Assembly: GCF_042680725.1 (NCBI RefSeq)
Contig: NZ_JBHUEK010000007.1
Location: 496,001 to 560,000, forward strand
Length of the DNA: 64,000 nt
Reading direction: 5' to 3'
DNA from: Ferdinandcohnia salidurans
GTDB taxonomy: Bacteria; Bacillota; Bacilli; Bacillales; Bacillaceae_L
Of the stretch, positions 9,667 through 17,346 are shown piece by piece. The translations under genes and the position numbers were made by a program. The notes under the pieces are model-generated. The model saw only the letters and a list, made by a program, of their open reading frames with translations, had not been told where the DNA came from and ran no database searches. How positions within the stretch are numbered: the first letter of the stretch is position 1; each line of letters begins with the position of its first letter.

Positions 9667-10806
9667 ATGTGCAAATTTTTCCAAAAGGAGAAGCTCCCAC
9701 TCTCTGAATCTCTTTTGCAAATCAAAAAAGCGCTAAAAAGACGACAAAGACAAAAAATGTTTCCACCACCTTCAGTAGAAGAGCAGTATTTAATTCAGCG
9801 AATACATGCGATAACGGGAAGTCTTAATCTGAATAATATTACGAGGACAAAAGCATATCTGGATTTCTATCATGCCCACCCTGAAATCCATTGGGCATTC
9901 CTTGGACATATGGTGTCCAGGAATGGAGGGTGGAATATGACAGATTTAAAGGGTGGCCAGCTTTCTAGACTGTTAACACAGAAAGAAGCGGAGTCTTATT
10001 TTTCATTTTTGGAACGGGGGAACTGGTTGATTTTTCAGGATGCGTTTCCTCAATTCTTACTCTACGAGGCTAGTAAACGATATCAGCGAAATTTATTTTA
10101 CCTACTCCCCCATTTTCATGTTTCGATGTTTATGGAAACGATGTGGAATTATTTCTGGGTGAAACAGGACGCGTATCTACTAACGATGGCTCAAATTATT
10201 AATGAGCAAAGCTATCTTGAAAAGCGTATCATTTCAAATACCACTTATAAAAAAGAAGTCCTCGATACACTGGAATTCAAGCTTCAGGATTTATTTGATT
10301 TGAATCATATTCTTTTTCCGTTCGAAGAAAAAGGAAAAACTCACTTGATTGGTCAAACCCTCCATCAATTTAAAAGTGTTCGAGAACGTATTTTGTTAGG
10401 AAAACGATTGTATTCCATCTTGTTTAGTGATAAAAAGACGCTGAAACTAGTGGAGATGTGGGCAAATAAAGTCCCACATACAGGGTCTAGAAAGGATTAC
10501 TGGCCGCATATTTTTAATCAAGTGGACGAAGGCTTGCCTGGTACAATATTAAAATCACGTGTGAGATCATGTGAACTTACAAAAGGTTCTCCAAGAATAT
10601 ATAGCCCGCGATTAGAATTGGCTTGGAAAAATAGAAGACATAAGCCTGTTGAAATTGGGGATTGGTATAAGGATTGGGAAGTGATTCATTACCTTACCGA
10701 TGATAATGAAAACGTGGATGGAGAGATACAAAATGAATACTGTAAAACGCTCGAAAAATTCGAACTCGCAGCAATTGCTAAAAAAGCCATTTCAATATTG
10801 GACTAA
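9667..10806 (+). CDS. DUF2515 protein (YppC-like)
   Basis: A 379-residue protein of unknown function resembling Bacillus YppC/DUF2515. Visible conserved-looking parts are the segment NNITRTKAYLDFYHAHPEIHW near residue 60, HMVSRNGGWNMTDLKGG near 95-110 and SGSRKDYWPHIFNQ-like text (TGSRKDYWPHIF) near residue 280. It is basic at the N-terminus and has no signal peptide or clear membrane helix. AGAGGAGG precedes the ATG. The last 74 bases overlap the start of the following membrane-protein gene, suggesting translational coupling. Divergent and close to the terpene cyclase gene. Confidence 0.75.
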   Translation: MCKFFQKEKLPLSESLLQIKKALKRRQRQKMFPPPSVEEQYLIQRIHAITGSLNLNNITRTKAYLDFYHAHPEIHWAFLGHMVSRNGGWNMTDLKGGQLSRLLTQKEAESYFSFLERGNWLIFQDAFPQFLLYEASKRYQRNLFYLLPHFHVSMFMETMWNYFWVKQDAYLLTMAQIINEQSYLEKRIISNTTYKKEVLDTLEFKLQDLFDLNHILFPFEEKGKTHLIGQTLHQFKSVRERILLGKRLYSILFSDKKTLKLVEMWANKVPHTGSRKDYWPHIFNQVDEGLPGTILKSRVRSCELTKGSPRIYSPRLELAWKNRRHKPVEIGDWYKDWEVIHYLTDDNENVDGEIQNEYCKTLEKFELAAIAKKAISILD

Positions 10807-11188
10807 TTTAGGCCTGTTAGTTACAGTCCTAGTTGGCACTCTTATTGGGACATATCTCGACTTGTATTTTGTTGGTAAAGGCTTGTACTCTTTTCCAGAG
10901 CGTCCTTTTCCTGAAGTGTTTTCCATTCATATAGGGTTTACCTTACTCGGTTTACCGGTTATGTTAGTTATATTTCTATCTATCTGTCAAAAACTGAATT
11001 TGTTTGGAAAGCTTGTTGCTGTGTTCGTACTTGCTTCTGCCATGGCTTGCGGAGAAAAACTGTCTGAAGGCTTTGGCTGGTTTATTCACGAAACCTCATG
11101 GAAGCATGTATATTCACTTTTTGGATATACAGTCTATTTATTACTCATGCTAGTTGTCTATTATCTAGTAACAACTAAAAAAACCTGA
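10733..11188 (+). CDS. Four-helix integral membrane protein (CBO0543-like)
   Basis: A 151-residue protein with four predicted membrane helices at roughly residues 27-47, 68-90, 95-113 and 125-147. A conserved-looking loop FPERPFPEVFSIHIGF and a CGEKLSEGFGWF segment recall the CBO0543 family of membrane proteins of unknown function; I am only moderately sure of this. GGAGAG lies before the ATG at 10733, inside the DUF2515 gene, so translation is probably coupled. A strong terminator follows the stop. Confidence 0.65.
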   Translation: MNTVKRSKNSNSQQLLKKPFQYWTNLGLLVTVLVGTLIGTYLDLYFVGKGLYSFPERPFPEVFSIHIGFTLLGLPVMLVIFLSICQKLNLFGKLVAVFVLASAMACGEKLSEGFGWFIHETSWKHVYSLFGYTVYLLLMLVVYYLVTTKKT

Positions 11189-11208
11189 CTCTTTGGGTCA
11201 GGTTTTGT
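11182..11208 (+). terminator. Terminator after the DUF2515 operon
   Basis: Eight-base-pair stem AACCTGAC / GTCAGGTT with loop TCTTTGG, then TTTTG on the plus strand. Confidence 0.85.
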
Positions 11209-11210
11209 CA

Positions 11211-11363
11211 TTATGATCCTAAAACAAATTTACTTCTTTTTTTACTAAGGGATGCATTTACTCCTTGGCTTTGCAACTTAAGAAGGATTTGGTGGATTGT
11301 TTTTTTCGTTTTTTTTACAGGGACTGGTTCCTTCGACTTTGCTTCGATAATGCGTTTCGTCAT
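11211..11363 (-). CDS. Small basic protein, 50 residues
   Basis: A complete small frame beginning MTKRIIEAKSKEPVPVKKTK and ending KKRSKFVLGS. It is strongly basic, with about a quarter K and R, and has no membrane helix. AAAGGAG lies 10 bases before the ATG, which makes translation credible. It starts 16 bases after the stop of ypbF on the same strand, so it is probably the last gene of that transcript and could fall under the Mn2+ riboswitch further upstream. I know no family for it. Confidence 0.6.
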   Translation of the reverse strand: MTKRIIEAKSKEPVPVKKTKKTIHQILLKLQSQGVNASLSKKRSKFVLGS

Positions 11364-11378
11364 TATTTTAAAACTCCT

Positions 11379-11825
11379 TTATGAATAAAGATTTCGCTTT
11401 TCTCTCTGTTTTTCCTCATTTAAAAACTCGATAAAAAAGTGTAAAGCAAGCTTTGGCTGACTTTGTAGTCTCGAAATATAGTCTTTCTGACGCCCTTCTG
11501 TTACTACATCACTCTTTTTAATTCTTTCAATGATATATTCGGAAGAAATTGCTTCCATTTCTTTTTTCTTCAATTTTGCTTCTTTTGATAAGGCAAATCC
11601 AATAGCTCCTAGGATTGCAAATATAACAAGTGATGGAATTGCTTCATTTGTAAATGGTATGAAAAATAGTAAAAAACCAAGGTTGATTAGTGAAATCGTG
11701 ATCAATGGAAATGACCAGAATATATATTTTGAGGTCTTCGCCATGATCGGACTAATTTTCTTATGTAGCTGCTCAAGCTCCTTTGTGATAAATAATGGTA
11801 AATTCTTCGTTGTAAATATATTCAT
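11379..11825 (-). CDS. ypbF: YpbF family membrane protein (DUF2663)
   Basis: A 148-residue protein with two closely spaced membrane helices (about residues 33-53 and 60-80) and a long charged C-terminal cytoplasmic tail. Size and arrangement match the DUF2663/YpbF family of Bacillus, whose function is unknown. AAAGGGAG precedes the ATG. Upstream on the same strand lie two terminator hairpins and a yybP-ykoY riboswitch, so the gene may be expressed by manganese-dependent readthrough; it could also have its own promoter in the 25 bases after the second hairpin, though I see none. The 50-residue protein gene follows. Confidence 0.75.
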   Translation of the reverse strand: MNIFTTKNLPLFITKELEQLHKKISPIMAKTSKYIFWSFPLITISLINLGFLLFFIPFTNEAIPSLVIFAILGAIGFALSKEAKLKKKEMEAISSEYIIERIKKSDVVTEGRQKDYISRLQSQPKLALHFFIEFLNEEKQREKRNLYS

Positions 11826-11849
11826 TATGAACTCCCTTTCCTTTTTAGT

Positions 11850-11886
11850 GGATGAGAAAAAGCCTACATCATAATCGACATAGGCC
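11850..11886 (-). terminator. Second terminator hairpin before ypbF
   Basis: Read on the minus strand, stem GCCTATGTCG / TGATGTAGGC (with G-U pairs) is followed by TTTTTC. It lies after the riboswitch terminator and before ypbF, so a transcript must pass both to reach ypbF. Confidence 0.6.
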
Positions 11887-11889
11887 TTA

Positions 11890-11931
11890 AAAAAACAAAA
11901 AAGACCTATACCATGTTATTGGTAAGGTCTT
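11890..11931 (-). terminator. Expression-platform terminator of the yybP-ykoY riboswitch
   Basis: Read on the minus strand, AAGACCTTACCA pairs with TGGTATAGGTCTT and is followed by TTTTTTG. The 5' arm re-uses the AAGACCTT end of the riboswitch P1 stem, so ligand-stabilised P1 and this terminator exclude each other. This predicts an ON switch. Confidence 0.85.
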
Positions 11932-12017
11932 GCTAACAACGTTATAGTTGCCAACAAAGCCGAGAGAAATATTCTCTGTAATGACGACTTTGCTGTAAAA
12001 GCTACTCCCCTTAAGGG
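11924..12017 (-). promoter_or_regulatory. yybP-ykoY (Mn2+-sensing) riboswitch
   Basis: The minus strand shows the hallmark segments of this class in order: AAGGGGAGTAGC at the 5' side, AAAGTCGTCA, a variable hairpin, GGCTTTGTTGGC, and the 3' GCAAGACCTT that pairs back to form P1. Known members bind Mn2+ and usually switch on manganese exporters (MntP, YkoY/TerC) or P-type ATPases. Here the next genes are ypbF and a 50-residue protein, and no transporter gene is between them. Class assignment is strong; the regulated gene is inferred. Confidence 0.88.
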
Positions 12018-12041
12018 TATTAAGTTTAAATATTTGATACT

Positions 12042-12070
12042 TATATATTAACATATTAGCGTTTTTTCAA
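12042..12070 (-). promoter_or_regulatory. Sigma-A promoter of the Mn2+ riboswitch transcript
   Basis: Minus strand TTGAAA (12070-12065), 17-base spacer, TATATA (12047-12042). The predicted start lies about 20 bases before the riboswitch. It sits just after the stop codon of the DUF421 gene, so the riboswitch transcript is independent of that gene. Confidence 0.65.
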
Positions 12071-12077
12071 CAACCCT

Positions 12078-12662
12078 TTAATGAAATTGAGAGGGATTAT
12101 CTTGTTCATATTTGTCTTTAATTTCTTCAAAAATATTAGGTTGTGACTTATTTGTAGGTTGCTGCTGTTGATTTTGTAGGAGTGGCCCTATCAGTTTTTT
12201 AAATTCACCAACCGTTAATGGCTTTGCATCATCCTGTAATTCGTATCCTATTTGCCCATTAGGCTCTAATGTCACATATTTAACATCCTTAATATTTGTA
12301 ATTCCATTTTGGCGAAGGCGCATTTCCAATTGATCAACAGTAAATCTCAGTTTTTTCATATTTTTTATATTCAAATCACCATTATCTACAATTATTTTCG
12401 ATTTTCCTGTGATAAACTTCTCAAAAAAATTAAACTTAAGTTGCAAGTATTCCATTAAAATAAGTGATGCAATGAAGATAACTGCTACTCCTATTGTTCT
12501 CCAAACACTACTTTCAACTATCGGCTGAATGATAACAGAGCCAATCGAAATCATGACAACCGTTTGAGCTAACGTCATTTGAGATATTGATTTTCTACCG
12601 GCTACTCTCAGTAATAAAATGCCTGCCATTACCATTAATATTGCTTTCCATACAAATTCCAT
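12078..12662 (-). CDS. DUF421/YetF-family membrane protein
   Basis: A 194-residue protein of the YetF (DUF421) family. Three membrane helices occupy about residues 5-75 (VWKAILMVMAGILLLRVAGRKSISQM opening), with the typical GRKSISQMT loop, followed by the soluble DUF421 domain (IIVDNGDLNIKNMKKLRFTVDQLEMRLRQNGI) and a Q/N-rich tail. In B. subtilis, YetF-type proteins are spore germination-related or of unknown role. AAGGATG lies before the ATG at 12662; the ATG at 12680 lacks a site. A second family member is at 21226. Confidence 0.85.
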   Translation of the reverse strand: MEFVWKAILMVMAGILLLRVAGRKSISQMTLAQTVVMISIGSVIIQPIVESSVWRTIGVAVIFIASLILMEYLQLKFNFFEKFITGKSKIIVDNGDLNIKNMKKLRFTVDQLEMRLRQNGITNIKDVKYVTLEPNGQIGYELQDDAKPLTVGEFKKLIGPLLQNQQQQPTNKSQPNIFEEIKDKYEQDNPSQFH

Positions 12663-12800
12663 ATAAAAACATCCTTCCAATGCTAAGAATTAAAACGAGT
12701 TATCGATTCATTTCCTATTTTTGGACAATAGTAGAAAAATTATTTAGGAAGTCACCATGAAAAGATTTAACTTATCAATACAATCATCTAGTTGCACTAA

Positions 12801-12827
12801 AAAACCTTCCGAAAATGGAAGGTTTTG
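12801..12827. terminator. Terminator downstream of ybaK
   Basis: Stem AAAACCTTCC / GGAAGGTTTT with loop GAAAAT; on the minus strand it is followed by TTTTTTAG, fitting the end of the VOC-ybaK transcript. Confidence 0.8.
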
Positions 12828-12888
12828 TTTTGAATTAATTTATTGAGTTTTTCGAAGACCTGTGGCGCTGAAATTTTATAGTTACCTC

Positions 12889-13374
12889 TTAAGCTTTAAT
12901 GATATCTACGATCCTACCATTAGTGGAGACAATTAGGTCATCTACTTTTAATTCCACTTGCATCCCGATTTTACCAGCACTTACAACAATACTATCAAGA
13001 TTGTTAGCCTGTTCGTCAATAAAAGTTGGATATGCTTTTTTCATACCAATCGGAGAACACCCACCTCTAATGTATCCTGTGAGTTTTTGGATATCCTTAA
13101 CCGGTATCATCTCTACCTTTTTAACACCGGATACAGTTGCTGCTTTTTTAAGATCAAGTTCTTCCTCTACAGGAATCACGAACACAAAGATCTCCTTTGT
13201 ATTGCTGTGGGCTACAAGTGTTTTAAAGACTAGTTTTGGGTCTATTCCGACCTTTTTTGCCACAGAAACCCCATCAATTTTTCCATCATTGCTTTCATAT
13301 GTATAGATTTCATATGGAATCTTTTTTGAATCTAAAATTCTCATGGCATTTGTCTTTGTATGTCCCTTTGCCAT
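12889..13374 (-). CDS. ybaK: Cys-tRNA(Pro)/Cys-tRNA(Cys) deacylase
   Basis: A 161-residue YbaK/EbsC-type trans-editing deacylase, which hydrolyses Cys-tRNA(Pro) formed by ProRS errors. The family features seen are the N-terminal KTNAMRILDSKKIPYE, a central lysine segment (VFKTLVAHSN, carrying the catalytic-type lysine) and the GGCSPIGMKK motif near residue 108 of the substrate pocket. Length is normal. It lies 18 bases after the VOC gene on the same strand, so the two are likely one transcript. Confidence 0.9.
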   Translation of the reverse strand: MAKGHTKTNAMRILDSKKIPYEIYTYESNDGKIDGVSVAKKVGIDPKLVFKTLVAHSNTKEIFVFVIPVEEELDLKKAATVSGVKKVEMIPVKDIQKLTGYIRGGCSPIGMKKAYPTFIDEQANNLDSIVVSAGKIGMQVELKVDDLIVSTNGRIVDIIKA

Positions 13375-13392
13375 TGTTTGACCTCCAATTAT

Positions 13393-13782
13393 TTATAACC
13401 CTAAAATTGTTTTCTTACGTTCTTCTTTTTCTGCTTCAATATGGTATTCAAATAATCCGACATGATTTCCCCAAGGGTCTGAAAATGTAGTCCATTTTAC
13501 TGGGACATCTTCTCTTGAATAAATATCAAAAGGGTCTATTTTTAAATCATTGATAAGTCTTTCACGCTCATTTTCAAGGTTGTCTACTCCTAATCTTAAT
13601 GGACCGGAACCTATAGTGCTATCTCCTTCAGCAATTTGAAGCCAGCACCCTGGGAGAAGCTCCCACTCAGCAAACCCTTCATGCGGGATAAAATCAGGCT
13701 TTTTCTGAAGCAGCGCTTCGTACCATTTTTGACCCTTAGATATATCAGCGACACGAAACTGAAAAGTCATTTCATAAATCAA
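13393..13782 (-). CDS. VOC (glyoxalase/bleomycin resistance) family protein
   Basis: A 129-residue single-copy VOC fold protein. It opens with a typical beta strand (MTFQFRVADISKGQKWYEALL), has the central LLPGCWLQIAEGD strand and ends with the FSDPWGNHVGLFEY signature that carries the C-terminal metal-ligand-type glutamate. Substrate unknown. The best start is the TTG at 13782, six bases after GGAGGG; an ATG four codons later is possible. It heads a likely operon with ybaK. Confidence 0.85.
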   Translation of the reverse strand: MIYEMTFQFRVADISKGQKWYEALLQKKPDFIPHEGFAEWELLPGCWLQIAEGDSTIGSGPLRLGVDNLENERERLINDLKIDPFDIYSREDVPVKWTTFSDPWGNHVGLFEYHIEAEKEERKKTILGL

Positions 13783-13950
13783 GAAAGACCCTCCTCTCTT
13801 ATTTTATCGATAAAATTCTTTAAACCTAGTCTATATTCCTTTAGTACTTAAGAATAACAGGCAGTACCTTTGCCTGCCTGTATAAAGTGGGAGGTGAACT
13901 TACTCTTTACGAGGTAAGCATAAAAGCAAATGTGATACATTGCAATTAAT

Positions 13951-14469
13951 TTACCAGTTTTTCCTTTTTGCTGTAGTTGTTATATGTGCAAGATGATGAT
14001 TCCCATGCCAAGCGCAGAATCCTAGAAAAACACCTAGTTTCATTTCGCCACCTTCTGGATGAACATAGGTCAGTTGGAATTCGTCCTTTGCAAAGTTTTG
14101 TAAAAGAGTCACCCAGCGCTTGTGAACACCATCAATAATTGCTAATGAAGCATCAACTGGTAGAGTCGAATCTGCAAGGTTTGCCCATTCAGCTTCGTCA
14201 TACGGTTTAATAACTGGATTATTTTCTGTTGCAGCTAATTTAAAACGAATATATGAATTCATCGATGCGTCTGCAATATGATGAACAACCTGTCGAAGTG
14301 TCCATCCACCTTCACGATAAGGTGTATCAAGCTGTTGGTCTGTTAAATCCTTCACTGCTGCCCTTACTAATGCTGGTAATTTCTCAATCTCATTAATCCA
14401 ATTGCTGACTAATTCCCCTGTTAAATCCCCCTGAAATTGGAATTCTCCTATCGGATAACGTTCATCCAT
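13951..14469 (-). CDS. yfiT: YfiT-type DinB metal-dependent hydrolase / bacillithiol transferase
   Basis: A 172-residue four-helix DinB-fold protein. It matches YfiT closely in my memory: MDERYPIGEF start, then TPYREGGWTLRQVVHHIADASMNS with the first metal histidine near residue 64, and CAWHGNHHLAHI with the remaining histidines near 156-160. The YfiT/BstA group includes bacillithiol S-transferases that conjugate bacillithiol to electrophiles using a divalent metal. AGGAGG-like sequence precedes the ATG. Monocistronic. Confidence 0.88.
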   Translation of the reverse strand: MDERYPIGEFQFQGDLTGELVSNWINEIEKLPALVRAAVKDLTDQQLDTPYREGGWTLRQVVHHIADASMNSYIRFKLAATENNPVIKPYDEAEWANLADSTLPVDASLAIIDGVHKRWVTLLQNFAKDEFQLTYVHPEGGEMKLGVFLGFCAWHGNHHLAHITTTAKRKNW

Positions 14470-14679
14470 CGATATTCCCCTCCTAAAAATTCAAAAATAT
14501 AAGTCTTATTCCCATTTTAACAAATGCTTGGAAAAATTTCTGCTACACATACTCCGAAGATATTAGAAAGAGATTAAGGTAAATGAGAGAACGAAAGAGA
14601 AACTTGGAGGGCAAATCCTGATGGTACTGAAGCTAAGAATGGATTCAAGATATAGGTGAAATTGTTTTTTACAACGGTG

Positions 14680-14709
14680 AATAGGCGAATCTATCAGGAT
14701 TCGCCTATT
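14680..14709. terminator. Perfect hairpin at the yugU stop codon
   Basis: Twelve-base-pair perfect stem AATAGGCGAATC / GATTCGCCTATT with loop TATCAG. The T-tract is weak on both sides, so it may be a factor-dependent or RNA-stabilising end for the minus-strand yugU transcript. Confidence 0.55.
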
Positions 14710-15104
14710 TATATGATTTTTACATAAAAGGTACGTGTTCGTGGACCATCAAACTCACAAAAATAGATACCCTGCCATGTACCCAATAGTAAACGTCCTT
14801 CTGTCACAATTACGTGTTGTGATGCGCCGACAGTACTTGACTTCATATGAGCGGCAGTGTTTCCTTCCTTATGACGGTCTAACTCATGATGCCAAGGGTA
14901 GACTTCATCGAAACGACGTAACATATCCCGCTTCACATCAGGGTCCGCATTTTCATTTATCGTTATTCCAGCAGTAGTATGGGGGCAATATACGACCACT
15001 ACGCACTCTTTCATTCTGCTTTGATCAACTACGTCTTGAACTTTATCAGTTACATCGATCATTTGGTCACGCTTATTTGTTTGTAAAGTGAACTTTTGCA
15101 GCAT
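14709..15104 (-). CDS. yugU: YjbQ/YugU family protein (UPF0047)
   Basis: A 131-residue UPF0047 protein. The signature is plain: VVVVYCPHTTAGITINENADPDV in the first half, with HELDRHKEGNTAAHMKSSTVGAS later; histidines in both probably bind a metal in the trimeric barrel. E. coli YjbQ has weak thiamine-phosphate synthase activity in vitro; the true role is open. It follows the zinc-ribbon gene by 23 bases and probably ends the yfhF-zinc ribbon-yugU run. Confidence 0.9.
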   Translation of the reverse strand: MLQKFTLQTNKRDQMIDVTDKVQDVVDQSRMKECVVVVYCPHTTAGITINENADPDVKRDMLRRFDEVYPWHHELDRHKEGNTAAHMKSSTVGASQHVIVTEGRLLLGTWQGIYFCEFDGPRTRTFYVKII

Positions 15105-15127
15105 GATTAATTTGTCCCCTTCAACAA

Positions 15128-15331
15128 TTATCCAAAGAATAAATCAAGTATGTTTGATGCTTTCGAAGAATCCTTGTTATAAAATTCGGAGTATCCACAA
15201 CTCTTACAATAGACCACAGTAAAACGATTATTTTGTATATCTAGCATTTTTGTAATCCCTGAACCTGTCATCGAAACATCCTTCGTCCCCGCATTCGTAC
15301 TTCCACATTTAACGCAGCCTTTACCTTGCAT
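15128..15331 (-). CDS. Small zinc-ribbon protein (DUF2082-like)
   Basis: A 67-residue protein with two CxxC knuckles, CVKCG near residue 6 and CKSCG near residue 42, that should hold one zinc ion. The C-terminal YSEFYNKDSS...LDLFFG is typical of the small predicted nucleic-acid-binding zinc-ribbon proteins of Bacillus. Function unknown. GGAGG-like sequence precedes the ATG. Same strand and close to yugU. Confidence 0.82.
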   Translation of the reverse strand: MQGKGCVKCGSTNAGTKDVSMTGSGITKMLDIQNNRFTVVYCKSCGYSEFYNKDSSKASNILDLFFG

Positions 15332-15388
15332 AAAATCCCCTCCATTAAGTTTTAATAGTATTATTTACGGATATATGGGAAATTAGTT

Positions 15389-16285
15389 TCAAAATTTTTT
15401 ACTTTTTATTTGTGCAAGAGCCTGGTCGATTGTGGGATACCTAAAAGTAAAACCTTCTTTTACGAGGCGTTCTGGAATAACCCACCTACTTTTTAAAATT
15501 AGTTCCGTTTCCGTTCTTATAAAAATCGCACCAAGTTCAAGAAGCCAAGCTGGTGCTGGCAAGCCCAGTCTCCGATTGAAAGCTCTTCTAAGGGCATTCA
15601 TCAACTCACGATTTGTAATGGGGTTCGGTGTTGAACAGTTAAATACTCCAGATAAGTGGTTGTGGTCCCGAATGTAAAGAATGATATTGAACAAATCTTC
15701 AATATGAATCCAACTGAATTTCTGCGTCCCAGGCCCCTGAATTCCTCCTAGTCCAAAGCGAACTAAGTTTTTATAAGGAATCATTACGCCTCCATCTGAA
15801 CCAAGGACGATCGAAATACGCAGAGCTACTTGCCTTGTTTTCGGTAATGTAAAGGAAAAAAAGGCCTCCTCCCACCTTTTTGCTACCTCTACTGAGAAAC
15901 CAGTTCCAATTTCACCTCTTTCCTCGGTCATCGGTCTGTCTTCCGCGTGGCGATAGATTGTAGCTGTACTAGAATTAATCCATATGGCTGGTGGATTGTT
16001 ACATTCTTTTATTGCATCTCCCAATAGTTTTGTTGTTTCTGTTCGTGAATGGAGAATTTCTTGTTTGTTTTTCTCATTGTATCTGCAATTTACAGACTTT
16101 CCGGCAAGGTTAACCAGCATTTCAGCATCCTCTAGTGCTTGTATAATCCCTCTTTTATCGTTCCAAGTTATGTTTGGTGCGTTTCTAGAAATAACTTTAA
16201 CGTCATAGCCAAGTTCAGTGAATTTTTTATAAAAATAAGTACCCACAAACCCAGTACCACCCGCAAGGACGATCTTTTTTTTCAT
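15389..16285 (-). CDS. yfhF: TIGR01777-family NAD(P)-dependent epimerase (YfhF)
   Basis: A 298-residue extended-SDR protein of the TIGR01777 group. The cofactor motif GGTGFVG is at residues 9-15, the LVNLAGKSVNCRYNEKNKQEI region (about 57-78) is characteristic of the family, and the C-terminal DUF1731-like part reads RRAFNRRLGLPAPAWLLELGA. Substrate unknown. The canonical Tyr-x-x-x-Lys is not obvious, as is usual in this group. AAAGGGGA precedes the ATG. Confidence 0.9.
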   Translation of the reverse strand: MKKKIVLAGGTGFVGTYFYKKFTELGYDVKVISRNAPNITWNDKRGIIQALEDAEMLVNLAGKSVNCRYNEKNKQEILHSRTETTKLLGDAIKECNNPPAIWINSSTATIYRHAEDRPMTEERGEIGTGFSVEVAKRWEEAFFSFTLPKTRQVALRISIVLGSDGGVMIPYKNLVRFGLGGIQGPGTQKFSWIHIEDLFNIILYIRDHNHLSGVFNCSTPNPITNRELMNALRRAFNRRLGLPAPAWLLELGAIFIRTETELILKSRWVIPERLVKEGFTFRYPTIDQALAQIKSKKF

Positions 16286-16390
16286 AGCTCCATCCCCTTT
16301 TCTATATGTATAAATAGTTTACCATTTTCTGGTGCTAGTTGCGAAAAATGAGTATAATAGATTTGAAACTAAATCGAAAGGTTGTGGAGT

Positions 16391-17290
16391 ATGGTTTACA
16401 AGGAACGAACGGAATCTATTGTGATTAGAATTATGAAATTATTACAAAGTAGAAACGAATTAAAAGAAAAACAATATTGTTCAAATCTGATTAAAGGATA
16501 CGAAGGAGAAGTTTTATTTGATTCTTATACAAATAAGTTAGAGTGCGAATGTTTGGTTATAAATGATTTATTACTCCAATATAATAACACCACATTCCAA
16601 ATTGACACCCTACTAATTACCCCAGACAAACTGTATATTTTTGAAGTGAAAAATTATGAGGGTGATTATTATTTTGAATCAGACATCCTCTACAAGAAAC
16701 CAAAAAAAGAAGTCAGCAATCCACTTAACCAGCTTCATCGTAGTGAATCCTTACTGCGCCAAATGCTCCAAAGTTATGGTTTTACAATACCAATTCAAGC
16801 TTACGTAGTATTTGTAAACCCTGCTTTCACCCTATACCAAGCATCACTCACAAAACCCATTATCTTTCCAACACAATTACATGCATTTTTCCAAAACCTA
16901 AATAAGTCTACTGCAAAATTAAATAAGAACCATCAAGTACTAGCGGACAAGCTACTATCATTGCATATGGAGGAGTCTCCGTATCGTATATTACCAAAAT
17001 ATAAGTATAGTGACTTGCGAAAAGGGATTTGTTGTGTGAATTGTGGGTCACTTTCTGTGAATGTTGTTGGAAGAAAGTGAATTTGTAGTGGCTGTGGTCA
17101 TGAGGAATTGGTTATCGATGCAGTTATTCGAAGTGTAGAGGAATTAAAACTTTTGTTTGCAGAATATAAGATTACGACGAATTTGGTGCAGGAATGGTGT
17201 AGGATTGTGGACTCTAAGAAGAGAATACAGAGAATTTTGGATAAGAGTTATAAAGCTGTTAGCAACAATAGATGGACATACTATGAATAA
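16391..17290 (+). pseudogene. NERD-domain protein broken by one in-frame stop
   Basis: A gene of 300 codons interrupted by TGA at 17078-17080. Before the stop lie an N-terminal part and a NERD nuclease-related domain (about residues 36-140, with IDTLLITPDKLYIFEVKNYEGDY holding the D...E-x-K-like core). The C-terminus is a zinc ribbon whose two CxxC pairs flank the stop: CVNCGS before it, CSGCGHEE after it. The frame then continues to RWTYYE, a normal family ending. A TGG to TGA change would explain it. AAAGG lies 9 bases before the ATG at 16391; a TTG at 16382 is an alternative. A truncated 229-residue product lacking half the ribbon would be made unless there is readthrough. Confidence 0.75.
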
Positions 17291-17346
17291 ACAAAGTTAG
17301 TTTACAATCATTTTTCTAACAGACAAGCTAATTCGGTATTTCTCTG

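Noticed and set aside
12899..13306. 135-codon plus-strand frame opposite ybaK
   Set aside because: Antisense shadow of a conserved gene; no ribosome binding site, no family resemblance.
17078..17080. Selenocysteine or pyrrolysine recoding of the NERD stop codon
   Set aside because: TGA, but no SECIS-like stem is evident right after it and the residue is not at a catalytic place; a simple mutation is more likely.
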